From the NCBI GenBank assembly GCA_004335635.1, contig QAXH01006368.1:1-64000 (forward strand): a stretch of 64,000 nt of DNA, written 5' to 3'. Of the stretch, positions 34,251 through 46,000 are shown one piece after another (position 1 is the stretch's first letter; each line of letters begins with the position of its first letter). The notes beneath the pieces are model-generated. The model was not told the origin of the DNA, made no database searches, and worked only from the letters and a program-made list of their open reading frames with translations. The DNA is from Chloromonas sp. AAM2. Taxonomy: Eukaryota; Chlorophyta; Chlorophyceae; Chlamydomonadales; Chlamydomonadaceae. Position numbers and translations under genes: made by a program.

Positions 34251-35448
34251 CAGGTGGGTCGGGTACGCCGACGGTCGGTGGCCACAAAGACCAGGCACAA
34301 CAGCTGAGGCAGACAATAAAAGCAGGCTTTAGAAGAAGAAGTCAAAGATTGCTTCTTTTAAAGCCAAGTGAACACCAACACAATATCACAGCCCATCAAT
34401 ATACAAATGGGCCCAGTCTGAAGCACTGACAATGACAGCTACCCTTGACTCGTACACAAGGCCGCCGAATTAACATCACAGCTATGTTCCTACGTTAGGC
34501 ACAGCATCCTCTAGCATCTTAGCCAAGAGCTGGCCCCGTAAATGCACCAGCAAACGTAGACTGTGGCTACTACCTGAGCCTCAAGACGCGCTGCGCCCTT
34601 GCCATGGCCTGCACATGACATGCCACCAGTGGCAGCATCGCTGGCTGCCGGGCTGCATAGGCACGGACTGCTGAGCTGAAAGAACGGGCGAGTGGGACAG
34701 GGCATGCCGGCGCTTGTGCAGCCTGTCCAAGTGAAGCTGAGGCGGGTGGCAGCCGCAGTTCACCTCGAGGCCGTTGGCGCTCGGCTGGTTGAATGTTATG
34801 CTTCTTCATCAGCTCTCTGATGGCGGCCCCTTGAGGTGAACTGGGGCTGCCACCAGCCTCAGCCCAAGGACTCAGACTTTGCCCAGCTTCACTTGGACAG
34901 GCTGCACAAGCGCGAGTCTTTGGCTGCGAAGCCAGCGCCGGCATGCCAAGTCCCACTCGCTCGTCCTTTCAGCTCAGCAGTCCGTGCCTATGAAGCCAGG
35001 CAGCCAGCAACGCTGCCACTGGTGGCACGTCATGTGCAGGCCATGGCAAGGGCGCAGCGCGTCTTGAGGCTCAGGTAGCTTGAGTGAGTAGCCAGTCAAG
35101 TGAGTAGTCAGTTTACGTTTGCTGGTGCATCTACGGTGCCAGCACTTGGCTAAGATGAGGCGCGAGTAGAGGAGGCTGTGCCTAACGTAGGAACATTGAT
35201 CCGGCACCCTTGTGTACGAGTCAAGGGTACCTGGCCTTATGACCACTGTCAGTGCTTCAGACTGGGCCTGTTTGTATGGTGGGCTGTGGTATTTGTGCTG
35301 GTGTTCACTTGGCTTTGGAAGAAGCAAAGCTTTGACTTCTTCCAAAGCCTGCTTCTATTATCTGCCTCAGCTGTTGTGCCTGGTCTTCACTGTGACCACC
35401 GACCCTTGTCACCCTCACCCATACCAGAGCGTACCCGACCCACCTGCT
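34249..35448. mobile_element. 1.2-kb long inverted repeat (hairpin / fold-back element)
   Basis: The left arm (34249 to about 34790) and right arm (about 34826-35448) are reverse complements over nearly their whole length, with a spacer of roughly 35 bp. The outermost 20 bases match perfectly (34249-34268 against 35429-35448). The right arm has two extra blocks near the centre (about 27 and 23 bases). Both arms carry the same outward-reading open frame that ends AQRVLRLR, not recognised as a known protein. Long terminal repeats with little between them fit a fold-back transposon or a rearranged MULE-like element. Any transcript would form a long double-stranded hairpin. Confidence 0.88.
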
Positions 35449-35565
35449 GAAGATTAAGTGTGCGGCATGTTTTCGCTGGTGCCTGCGTTTTTGTTGGTGC
35501 CTGAACAAGTTACAGTATCTGAAGCAAAAGCAAGTAGTAGGCTTGTAGCAATTAGTAGGCTTGTA

Positions 35566-36230
35566 GCAGGCCCAGGCTAGCAAAATGCGTGGCTTGAAGT
35601 TCAGGAATTGAGCTTAGTAAACGACTGCTACATCTCTCCCCCCTTTAGATCTCGCACGACCTCGTGCGAGAAGTCCAGGGCGAAGCTGTGACTATCCGTT
35701 GACACGTAAGGCACGATGCGCTCTGGTGACCACCATGCGCCGCGAGTCAACTCGGAAAGTCGATCCACTTTTGCTGTAAGCCGTCGGGGAACCACCGACC
35801 TCAAGAGGTCCAGTCATGCCCCTTAAGCGAAACCAACTGTAGCAGACCCATCAGGCTAGCAAAATGAGTGGCGAAGAGCTTACAGATTGGGGCCAACCGG
35901 ACACGGCCGTGAAAAGCTCAAGAAGCACCAGAACACTCAGGCACTGAAAGCCTAGCCTAATAGTGCCTACAACAGGCGACAGCAGGACAGGCAAAAACAG
36001 CGCACACGCAGCAAGCAGGCAAGAACCGCGAGCAAGCACTAGAGCCCGGGACGGCACACGAGCCTGATAAGGCGTCCGAAACTCCCTCACACAAACGACA
36101 CTGACGCAGCCGCGCACAGGCACAAAAGTAAAAGGGAAACCCACAGGCCAACCAGCAGCCAACCGGCTCGCGACCCGACTTAGTGGCAGTCAACTTGGCC
36201 GGGTCTTGCAAGTCAGCAACAGGCCCCTAC
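35566..36230 (-). mobile_element. Degenerate LTR-retrotransposon remnant
   Basis: Reading on the minus strand, a stretch ending CTGCTACA (35838) is followed by about 205 bp of internal sequence. This encodes a polyprotein-like C-terminus (LTRGAWWSPERIVPYV) and then a purine run, AAAGGGGGGAGAGATG, which looks like a polypurine tract. A second terminus starting TGTAGCAG (35632) follows at once and ends CTGCTACA near 35566. Both termini share TTTTGCTAGCCTG near their ends. The upstream LTR may begin with TGTAGGGG near 36230. gag and most of pol are missing. Confidence 0.55.
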
Positions 36231-36236
36231 ACTGGG

Positions 36237-36491
36237 ACCCCCCTGGTTGACCAGGGGTTTTAGCACGGTTTTGCCGTTGTTTAACCTTGGTTTGAGCTAT
36301 GGTTGACCACAGGTTTTACCCTGGTCTTGGTCCTGGTTTAGCCTTGGTAACCAGGCCAAAACCACGACGCTATCAATAGGGCAAAACCAGGCCAATACCA
36401 CTGGTCAACCAGGACTAGAAGCCAGTGGTTGACCCGTGGTTAACCAGGACTAGAAGCCAGTGGTTGACCCGTGGTTAACCAGGACTAGAAG
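36237..36491. repeat. GGTTGACC/GGTTAACC-rich repeat block with a 35-bp tandem repeat
   Basis: A 35-base unit starts at 36407, 36442 and (partial) 36477. The preceding 170 bases contain many GGTT and AACC variants and a near-palindrome at 36239-36256, so the block can fold on itself. It ends about 200 bp before the assembly gap. Confidence 0.8.
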
Positions 36492-36702
36492 CAGTCATTG
36501 CTTGCTGCTGCTGCTGCAGGTGAATCACACCGCAGATCACACCATCTGGTGGCATTGTGTTCAGTTGCACATCTGGTTTAATATAGCTTCACTCACTGTC
36601 CAACCGTGTAATAAACCGTGTAATAAAATCAATAATGCCGCCTTAGTTGAAGCTACACAATCATACCAGCAGTGCATCAATGCACAATCAGCCAAAATGT
36701 GC

Positions 36703-37388
36703 NNNNNNNNNNNNNNNNNNNNNNNNNNNNNNNNNNNNNNNNNNNNNNNNNNNNNNNNNNNNNNNNNNNNNNNNNNNNNNNNNNNNNNNNNNNNNNNNNN
36801 NNNNNNNNNNNNNNNNNNNNNNNNNNNNNNNNNNNNNNNNNNNNNNNNNNNNNNNNNNNNNNNNNNNNNNNNNNNNNNNNNNNNNNNNNNNNNNNNNNNN
36901 NNNNNNNNNNNNNNNNNNNNNNNNNNNNNNNNNNNNNNNNNNNNNNNNNNNNNNNNNNNNNNNNNNNNNNNNNNNNNNNNNNNNNNNNNNNNNNNNNNNN
37001 NNNNNNNNNNNNNNNNNNNNNNNNNNNNNNNNNNNNNNNNNNNNNNNNNNNNNNNNNNNNNNNNNNNNNNNNNNNNNNNNNNNNNNNNNNNNNNNNNNNN
37101 NNNNNNNNNNNNNNNNNNNNNNNNNNNNNNNNNNNNNNNNNNNNNNNNNNNNNNNNNNNNNNNNNNNNNNNNNNNNNNNNNNNNNNNNNNNNNNNNNNNN
37201 NNNNNNNNNNNNNNNNNNNNNNNNNNNNNNNNNNNNNNNNNNNNNNNNNNNNNNNNNNNNNNNNNNNNNNNNNNNNNNNNNNNNNNNNNNNNNNNNNNNN
37301 NNNNNNNNNNNNNNNNNNNNNNNNNNNNNNNNNNNNNNNNNNNNNNNNNNNNNNNNNNNNNNNNNNNNNNNNNNNNNNNNNNNNNNNN
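36703..37388. other. Assembly gap (686 N)
   Basis: An uninterrupted run of N. Any ORF that crosses it is artificial. Confidence 1.
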
Positions 37389-40300
37389 GCAAGTGCCAGC
37401 TCAGCTGCGGCGGTGAGGGGCCCAGGGGCAACACGACCTGCAATACAATCACAGACGGTGCGATACATGAATACCAAGTCAAATCTGATGTAATCAACTA
37501 CATTGTTGAGCCTGTCAAACGCACATACCGCCCCGCTGTGAGCCGCCTGCCACCCAGCCAGAAAGCTAAGACCCACCGGCAATGCCGCCACCACGCTGCG
37601 AGCCTGCTGCAGCCGCGCCACCACGCTGCGAGCCTGCTGCAGCCGCGCCACCACGCTTCAGGCCGCCTGCCGGCTCCCCAGCCCGCTGCGAACCAACTGC
37701 CACCCGACCAGCCCGTGCACGGAAGCTATCACCTTTAGCAGGGGTTTTGATTGCCCGCCCACTGACTCCCGAAACACGACCTTTGCGGACTGCATCCTCA
37801 GGGTCTGACCCCTCCCCATCTGACCCATTACCCAATGACCTAGGCATCGCCGGGCCCGCCCTAGCCGCCGGCATGTCCAGCCGGAATCGGCCAGGCGAGT
37901 CCCGAACGGCGCAAGTGAACGCATGGTCAGGAGGAATGCCAATCAAATCCTTCCAGGGACGTTCACAGCCAGGCAAGCCAGTCACAAAGTCATCCAGACG
38001 AGTCCAAAAGTTTGCCACGCCACCGTAAACGTCCGGGGCGACAGGGTGAACAACCGGCTCAGCAGCAGGCAGGTCCCAGGCCTCCTGTAAAGTCAGCTGG
38101 CGCATGCCATCACCTGATTGAATCCTGGACCGAGCAAAGTGCTCAGACCACATAGCCGCACAGCCAACGTTCATGGCTGCAACTGCAGCCAGGCAGACAA
38201 CACGCCAAACAGCCAAATGCACTGCATGACAGGGCGGGATGTGCAGTCAGACATGCATGCGGTGCAAATGGATGCCCCGGGGCTTACCAGTTCGTTCAGC
38301 ACAGCGTCAGCCACCGAGCACAGCCGGAACGTGTGGGCACGCATGAGAGGAGCCCCAACCAAACGTTCATGCTGAACAGAACCACGATCCCGAGGGCCCA
38401 TATTCCAGCCGCAGAGGCAGGGCCCAGCCATGCAAATGTCATGGCCGCCAGCACCCGCCACATCATTCACCGACATATGCCAAAAGGCATCCTTATGACG
38501 ATTCTCCCAGTGCAGCGCCCGGAGATCTCTCAAAGCGGCGAGCAAGTGTAGCCGCTCCGCCTCCCTGTCTGCCGCGCTCAGCTGCAGCTGAGGCCTCGGC
38601 ACCTGGTGCAGTACCAACCCGCCCACGAGAGGTGCATCCGGATCCGCCGCTGCCACTACGTAATCTCTGTGCCATTGCACCCGATCCCGCACCACCGGAG
38701 TGACCAGGATCGAGGTGACGTCCCTAACCCGCAGGCTCCCACCGCACCGGTTGGATCCGGCTCCCCAGCTGGGCTGATCGGCACCCAACCCCAACCCTCT
38801 AAGACTTGACGAGCGCGCAGGCGCCTCCCGTTAAAGCCCCACCCCTGGAATCACTACTGGCTGCGGCCAGGCCCCCTTCCGCCACTCCTGAGGCACAGCC
38901 TGCCACAAAGTACGGCAGGCGGCAACCAGCGCCCCTGGTTTTAACATCACAGCATTGGATGCCGCAGGAATAAGGCCAGGATGAAGCAGATGTCCCCAGA
39001 CATGCTCCACATACCCCTCGTCCTCCCTGGAGCTCCACACCTGGTAGCCGTAAGCAGGGTTCTGCAGCCGTGTCCCCAACGCCCGCAGGTGCCCCAGGGT
39101 ACGGAGGCCAGGCACGCCAGCAAGCACCCCCCTAAGCTCACCACACCACGGGCGATGAGGCATGGGCACATCCGCTCAGCAGTCCCTACCTCCAGTTTGG
39201 AGCCAGGGGTTACCCCAAAGCGGGACTTGTTCATACCACGAACCTGGCACCAACCCAAGAGGCCGAACGCGAGTGGGGGCACCCAGAGCAGCCAAAGCCT
39301 CAGCCATACGATGCAGGGGCCCTCTGGCTGCCGAAGCTGGGCAACGTAGGCCAGCAAAGCCAGCCCAGGCAGGTGTCCAGGACACGAGTAGGACAGGACA
39401 GCTGAGGCAAGCCGTATCCACAGCGGGCCTTTAGTAGCCGCTGGCAGCTGACTGCTGGGGAGGGCCTCAACAGGGAACAGGTGACGGAGGAGGCGAAGGG
39501 CCTACTCCACAGAAAAAAAGTTTGCCAGTTCTGGGACAATTGATAGGTTCATATGGTGACTGTTCGTGTGTCCTGTTGTATTGACTGATGGAAGTCTTTT
39601 GTGTTGAGTCCTCGCTGCGCTTCTGGCTGGTTATGCTGCGTATGCGTGTGTGTGTTCAAAGTGTCTGTGTTGGTCCACAACAAAATGAACAGGTCGTGTT
39701 GGTGCATGGTGTGGTGCCACGTCTGGGACAGGCTGATGTTTTGCATGTTTTGCAGTGATGTGTTATGCATAAGGCAGCCACCGTGCCGCGGGTGGCCAGC
39801 GAGCAGAGCCGAGTGGACACCGGGCAGGCGCCGACCAGGTTGGTTTTGAAACACAGCTGGAGCAGGCACAGCAGGAACGTGCACCGTCGGTGGCGCCACG
39901 CCTTTGTCCACCAGCCTTGCGGCGAGCTGCGAAACTTTGGCCAGGGGCTGGGCGGGCACACCAGCAAACTCCGCGTGGTACAGCATCTTGCTCAGCCCAT
40001 AGGCTGAAGCGGCGAACGCACGCCCGAAGACTGACAAGCCCAGCCGTGCAACACGAATGAAAGCCCCACTCACGCCCAGCAGCAGCTTGGGCCAGTCTGC
40101 AGACGATGGCTGAGGCCGAGGCTGAAGCTGTTTCGGTCTCCACACTGGCCCAGCCCCTGGGCCCCCATCGGCCCCTTCACCCCCACCAGCCCCCAACCTC
40201 CGAGCCGGCTCACCAGCATCCCCAGTCCCCGCACCCAACCCTGCCCCTGGCCGGGCAAACACCAGCCCCAAGCTGGCAGCCACCAGCATTCCGCAAGCCA

Positions 40301-40640
40301 CGCTGCCCCGCGCCCCCCCGGTGCCCGGCAACGGCGGAGGACCCAGCGGCAGCAGCTCACATTGAGACCAAGTGACATGCTGACCCGATGCGTCGGCATA
40401 GACACCCATGGCTGTAATGAGAGGCTGAACGACCCCAGGCAGGCGCAGGCCCAGGCCGGGGCTGTCTTTCAGGAGACAGGACAAATCCCAGGCGGCTAAG
40501 TTGTAGAGAAGCGGCGACAGGGAACAGCCTTGCCGGACGCCAGCCATCCAGACCCTGGGCTGCGAGACCGCGTTGTTACCCACCACCACCGCCCGTGTGT
40601 CTGTGAGCAGAATGCGTACCCAGGGGATGAAAGCACAAGC
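37389..40640 (-). mobile_element. 5'-truncated, broken LINE (non-LTR retrotransposon)
   Basis: Minus-strand frames read a reverse-transcriptase fragment (WMAGVRQGCSLSPLLYNLAA, 40589 downward) whose YADD box reads YADA. They continue with LVPGSWYEQVPLWGNPWL (about 39250), AYGYQVWSSREDEGYVEHVW and VREV-type tail segments such as VRDVTSILVTPVVRDRVQ. A C-terminal zinc-knuckle/tail region (38222-37566) follows and stops in GGS. The reading frame shifts at least three times and the N-terminal half is missing. A small element of the GTTTGCCAGTTCTGGGACA family (from 39513 to about 39773) interrupts it. Near its 3' end a 30-bp unit repeats at 37587, 37617 and 37647. The 3' UTR runs into the assembly gap. 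Confidence 0.8.
39513..39773 (+). mobile_element. MITE-like element inserted in the LINE
   Basis: Begins GAAAAAAAGTTTGCCAGTTC followed by TGGGACAATTG. LINE coding sequence stops at about 39775 on one side and resumes below 39510. The right end (ACGTCTGGGACAGGCTGATG) is weak, so the exact end is uncertain. Confidence 0.6.
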
Positions 40641-41472
40641 ACAGCCATAAATGACACCAGAACTACCAGAAAATCAGTTGCCCACATTCCTCCCACGTGA
40701 CTCCCAGGTTCCTCCCAGGTGTACTCACGGTTGAGGCCTGTAGAACTAGAGTCTACACCTGTGCACTTACCTGTGAAAGACGAGGCTGAATGAGCTCATG
40801 TTGATTGAGCCAAGCAAGATCAGATGCGGCCCACCAGCATGAACTCTCTGTACGGGACTACGGGTGTGCACTCAGTGTTGAGTATGGGAGTGGCAGCCAG
40901 GAGTATGGGGTTTGGCATGTTGGAGGTGCCGGAGATGCCAGATGGCATGCGGAATGATACATGACATGGACTGATACAGCCTGGAAAAAAAAGAAGTTTG
41001 CCAGTTCTAGGACAATTCCTTGGACTGGCACCGAGATGAGGCTGTCAGTTGCCTGTGGGACTAGTATTTTCATGAGTGTGTCCATACAAAGTTTTCATGT
41101 TGGTGAAAGTGTGCACAGTGTGGTGTTGGGTCAGTATCATCTGCCACTGGCATGTGTTGCTGATGCTGGAGTTGGTAGGCGCTGGTGACTGCCAATACTG
41201 GGACAGGGACAGCGAGAAGTGGTGGTAGATTGCCAGAGATTCAGAACGCAATGTCACACAATGACGTTCCAATTCCAGTGTAACACGATGCCATTCCAAT
41301 CCCATGTAAACATATCAACTTCATCAGCCAAAAAAATAATCCATAACAATGTCAAAAGTATAGCGAGTTTTCTGCACCAGTCTTGGCACACATGCCTTGA
41401 AAAAGACTGTGACTTGAAACTGCTTCGCAGTCCTGTGTTCTCAGTCCAGCATAACCTGTCCTTGCTGCGTGA
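40641..41472. other. Non-coding stretch with one MITE-like copy
   Basis: A copy of the element family starts at 40983 (A-run, AAGAAGTTTGCCAGTTCTAG) and may end near 41205 at a degenerate GCCAATACTGGGACAG in the same orientation. No gene supported. Confidence 0.5.
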
Positions 41473-41634
41473 CTAAGCCTGAAGCCTTTTGTTGCACAGC
41501 TTCTCTCTCACTTCTGTTGGCAGATCTTCGAACGCCTCGGGCTCACTGCTGCTAGCCGCAAGGGCCATGGCGTACTCCCGGGCACGCTTCACACGCTGTG
41601 TGGGATTCTGGGTCATGCCCATGTAAATCGGTGA
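41473..41634 (-). CDS. Orphan 3' coding exon, possibly the last exon of the CCCH gene
   Basis: From an acceptor GGGCCAG at 41635 the frame reads 53 residues and ends in TAG. The peptide is well biased in codon use and contains TQRVKRAREYAMAL and AFEDLPTEVREKLC. It lies downstream of the CCCH zinc-finger gene on the same strand, but the previous exon found (43092-43201) ends in phase 1 and this one starts in phase 0. At least one exon between them is therefore missing, or it belongs to a different gene. Confidence 0.4.
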   Translation of the reverse strand, partial: SPIYMGMTQNPTQRVKRAREYAMALAASSSEPEAFEDLPTEVREKLCNKRLQA

Positions 41635-43091
41635 CTGGCCCGGGAAGACACGCGCAAAATGGCAAAATGACATTCAGCAAATGGAGGTGTGCATACAACT
41701 ACTTTATGTGAAATAAGACGGCCTCAGGCTTGTGCGATCATGGTACTTGAAAGTAAAGTGCACCACGCGATAACGACGACTGATGTGTCCAGTTGCCAGT
41801 GACGTTGATGGAAACTCACTCCCTGTGTGGTACATCCTTCAAAATCCCTCTTCTGGGGCAACAGCTGGCCATGCCAAAGTAGCATGAAGCATATTCCAAC
41901 AGATTCTGCTGCTTTCATTTTTAATTGCTTTGCACAGTTTGCTGTTGTGCCGTTGGCCATACTAGGCATGGAGTGTCATCGAACAAACCTTGTGTTGGGC
42001 TGAATGATTATGAGACGAGTGCATTTTCATGAGATGGTAATGGTTTCCACTGCTTCCACTCTTGCTGTAATGCGTGGCTGGCTGACCAGTCAGCGGTCAA
42101 GCCAAGGCTGTGGCGACGTACCAAATTGACCAGCTTCGTCGCATTACGTTGCACAGCAAGCAAAACAGCACGGCAGTATGGCCATCAAGTTGCAAGTCCA
42201 AGGTAGTGGTGGCATCAGGCATGAGGCAAAACCATGCCAACCGCGCAGATCAGGGCACCATCTGCACTGAGGCCACGCGCATGGTTGGCAGGGCAGGGTA
42301 GCTCAGCAGCCCGGAAAAGCCACGGGGCAGGCCCACCTTCCCCGTGTCATGTGCCACAGGACGGCAGGAACAGCACAGGTGCGCCGCACACAGCCTTGCG
42401 ACAGTACGCTACGCCAGCAGCCATTCACTGCCATGGCATCACCATGGGGCACAGAGGCGGTGGCAAGTAGGAGGCAGGGCCAGGGCTATATGTGCCACAA
42501 GAATGTGTCCATGAATCAAGAATAATCGAGCAACAACTTGATAAACAGGATGCGAGCCGTGAGTGAAAGATTGTAGGGTCCGGCTGTAGTGCGCAGGAGG
42601 GGAGGCGAGTGATCACTCAGGCCATGCAACTAGCCAAGTGTCAAGGAGGCACAGCTCTCAAGCGATGGTGAAAAGTGGAACACAGGAGAGCCTTGGAACC
42701 TTGGGCCCAAAAAAAATGGGCATACTGTGTGTGTCATACTGTCTGTGTGCACTGGCCTGTATGCACTGGTAGTCCTTGACAAGACAAGCCACCAACTTAA
42801 GAATGTGCAAGGAGTTCAGTGTGACTGGGTCTACACAGTGTAAGGTTGTGTGGAGGTGATGTCTTTGTGTCACTGTCAATGTGGGACATCCTGTTCTGGG
42901 TCTCTGGTAATAACAAGCTGAAGCAACATATCGGGCATAGCACATTACAAAGTTGCTGGCCCAAGTAGCTTGTAGACTAATGGGCGAGTGAGGCATGTCT
43001 TCAGGACCTGTTAGTTAGATACATGATGAACCAACACCGCTTTGCCTTGGGTCAGGGTCAGGCTTGGAGTTCGGGTGTCATGTTCCCTTAC
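41635..43091. other. Region downstream of the CCCH exons, mostly non-coding
   Basis: Around 42240-42390 the minus strand shows gene-like codon bias (for example HDTGKVGLPRGFSG), but I could not join it in frame to either neighbour. Otherwise nothing is supported. Confidence 0.35.
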
Positions 43092-46000
43092 GCTCTCCTG
43101 CCAGGACAAGCCTGGGGCGGTCCGCCTTGCGCACTGCAGCGGGCCGCTCGTGACGCTTGGAGCAATGCTGCCCCAAGGGACAGTACCCAAATTTGTACGC
43201 TCTGCGAGCAATGTTCAAGTGCTCAACATGTGAAATAATTTTATTCACCTTCCGAAATTGAACATGAAGCTGATCAACAAACGTTGTGTGGCACTGGTAG
43301 ACAGTAGTTCAAGCGCACATGCTACTGCCGCTCTAAACTGGTTCGATGCTGATTTTTCACTCGCTGGGCCAAATTTGATGTAAACTGGTGCGATGATAGG
43401 CTGTCTACACGAGCACACAGTCCTACCCGCATGAAGCAAAACACACACTGTTGTATGGCATCCTTAACATGTAAGTCGGACAAGCTTGGTTATATGCTGT
43501 GAACTGAGTTCAGATAATAACATAAAGCCCAACAAGCCGTGTTGTACGGCACTGGTGGTCAGTAGTTGGCCGCACATCCTACCTGCACACGCCTGTGTTG
43601 GGTGGGTACTTGATGTGCAGGTACGGGCAGTCCTCGGCGCTGCACAGACCCTGCACACAGGAAGGCACAGTAGACGCAAGGCAGCCGGCCACAGCCCAGT
43701 GCCAGAGGTGCGGGTCAGCAGCCGCGCCCCGCTCAACCTGTGTTCAGAAACTCCGGACCTGTCAGGAGGTTGATCATGAACGCAGTGAACGGATATGACT
43801 ACTGGCGATTAGAACAGGCACAGTTGAACGGTCACAGGGGAAGGCAGTTCAGCAACTTGAGCCTTGCTGCAGTGCTGTTAGCTGCTGCTGCTTACAGCAC
43901 CGTGTGAGGAGTGGGTTGCCTTCGCACCTGGAGGAAGAAGGTGCAGACCGGCATCAGGTCCTTGCATTGCTGCACACAGGCGGCAGCCAAACAAGGGGCA
44001 CAGCATAACAAGAACCAGGATGACGCCGGCCACACACATGCAGTCAAACAAGGTTGAGTGTTCATAAACCCTTCATATCATTGACTATTTATGTTTTGAC
44101 AATGGTTGACCTTGCGGCTCTAGCAATCCGTTGACCCCCCTGGATTTTCATTTGCTGCAGAAATGACACTACAGTTGCTGCGATGCGCTTGAACTTGTCC
44201 GTCACATTGCATGCGTATGTGGTTTTGTGAGAAATCCTGGTAAGAAAGGTGGCCCTGCTGGCCCCAGGGAGGACCTCGGCTTCTTAGCCAAACCCGTGGG
44301 GCTGTAGTGTTCATGTTAATAGAGCACGATTCGCATGTCCCAGCAGCCATGCGTTGCATACCTTGTGCTGCAGCTTGCAGTCTGGCCTGTCGCACGTGCC
44401 TTGCAGCCAGTGCGTGCACACCGTCACCTTGGAGGGGTCGTGGGACAGTCGGCAGCTGCCGTCAGACTGGCCCTTGCACTTGCCAGTCCTGTGAGATAGA
44501 GATTGAGGGCAGGCGATGCCACAGTACAAACGACAGAAGATGCGCGACCACATTGAGCAATTTTGTGTGATTGCTGATGGAACCAAGCCACAACAGAGAC
44601 TGCATAGATCTTGAGAACATACCACACTTCATTACGTTTCAGGGACACAAAGAACGTTGACTGAGCAAGCCTTGCTCTGTGCTAAAACATGAGCCAAGTG
44701 GTTGACCTGCCAAGAAAGCAAGACCAGCACAACAATCTTACAACCACGTCATCATGCAGGTAAAACGTCTGGGTGAACACAACATCATGCATCATCACCC
44801 AGCAGTGCTGCATGCATTGATCGTCCCATGGTGCCTGCGTACCGGCAGTATGAGCTGCATGGGATCTGCACCCAGGCCGTGGCCGAGCGGCCCTTCCTGA
44901 GCCGGGCGAGCTGCAGGCTGCTACTGATCTTCCGGGCTGCGAGGTCGGAGGACCACCGCAGGGAGGCGCGCCTGGTGAGGACCGGGGAAAGGACAGCCTG
45001 CATGTAGATGGGTACATGCAAACACATGTCAGGGCACCACACACGTCATGACTTCATACATGCAATGGTTAAACACCGTCATGGAAGCTGAGTTGGCCTA
45101 CTCTTCAGCATAGCAGTACTGGTATCATAATCATCAGCATCATTACATGGCTGTCTGATCACTGTGGTTTTCCGGCTTGCGTGGGTCAGTGGGTCATGTC
45201 GTGGCATAGAGTTGATGGCCTGGGAGAGTAGCAACACAAGCTGTGGGGGCATGTGAGGACGAGCGGTACAGACGCGTCCTGGCATGGCCGCCACACAAAC
45301 AACAAGGTGGGCTAATCCCATGCAACTCAATGGTTAAACACCAGCATGAAGCTAAGCTGTGCCTTGGCTTTCATACCCACAGGCCAAGGACCAGTATTCA
45401 TAGTTGTCTTGGAGCCATAAAGAGGGTACAGCGAGTGTCGCTTTGGGGCCCGTACTAACAAGCCTAGAACTGGACAACAGGTTTCTCACTTGCAGGCATA
45501 CCAAGCTTGCACACAGCTACACGGGCTTACATTGCGTGGCTGCACACGGGGTGTTGATGCAGCGCTGGCCGCAGGTGCGGGCTTTGTGCCCTGGACCTTG
45601 GACGCGGCCCTGAGCTGCTTTTGACCGCGCGGCCCCCGCACAACGATGTAGTTGGTAGAGCCCAGGCGTACAAGCTACATTGAGTGCGAACAACAGCAAG
45701 CGTTGAGCGTCCGGCAGCAGAAGCATACCTGGTCAAACGGTAACTGATGCACTTAAAGTACAGGTGTTCAATTTGGTTGATCGGGAGTTCTGGTGGGCGG
45801 TAAGCCTCGCTTGGAGCGAGTAAGTACAAATGCCCAGGGTAATAATGCGGCAGGCTGTAAGCTGCGCTGGAGCAGCTCCCGCACTTCAACAGAACTATCA
45901 AATCTTGAGCTGGTCAGCAGGAAACTGCACTCAATCTTCTCATGGGTCGAGTAGCCTCCAGAATTGTTTCCACTTGCCTGTTGTGATGGCTTGTGTTGTG

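Noticed and set aside
36460..37738. Long open frames across the N run on both strands
   Set aside because: They are open only because N codons cannot be stops; no coding evidence inside the gap.
39601..39849. Plus-strand ORF spanning the element inside the LINE
   Set aside because: It crosses a transposon junction and has no conserved content.
42297..42330. tRNA-like GGTAGCTCAGCAG fragment
   Set aside because: No acceptor stem or T-loop follows; not a tRNA gene.
42240..42390. Candidate exon of the CCCH gene on the minus strand
   Set aside because: Codon use looks real, but no pair of splice sites joins it in phase to a neighbour; kept only as a note.
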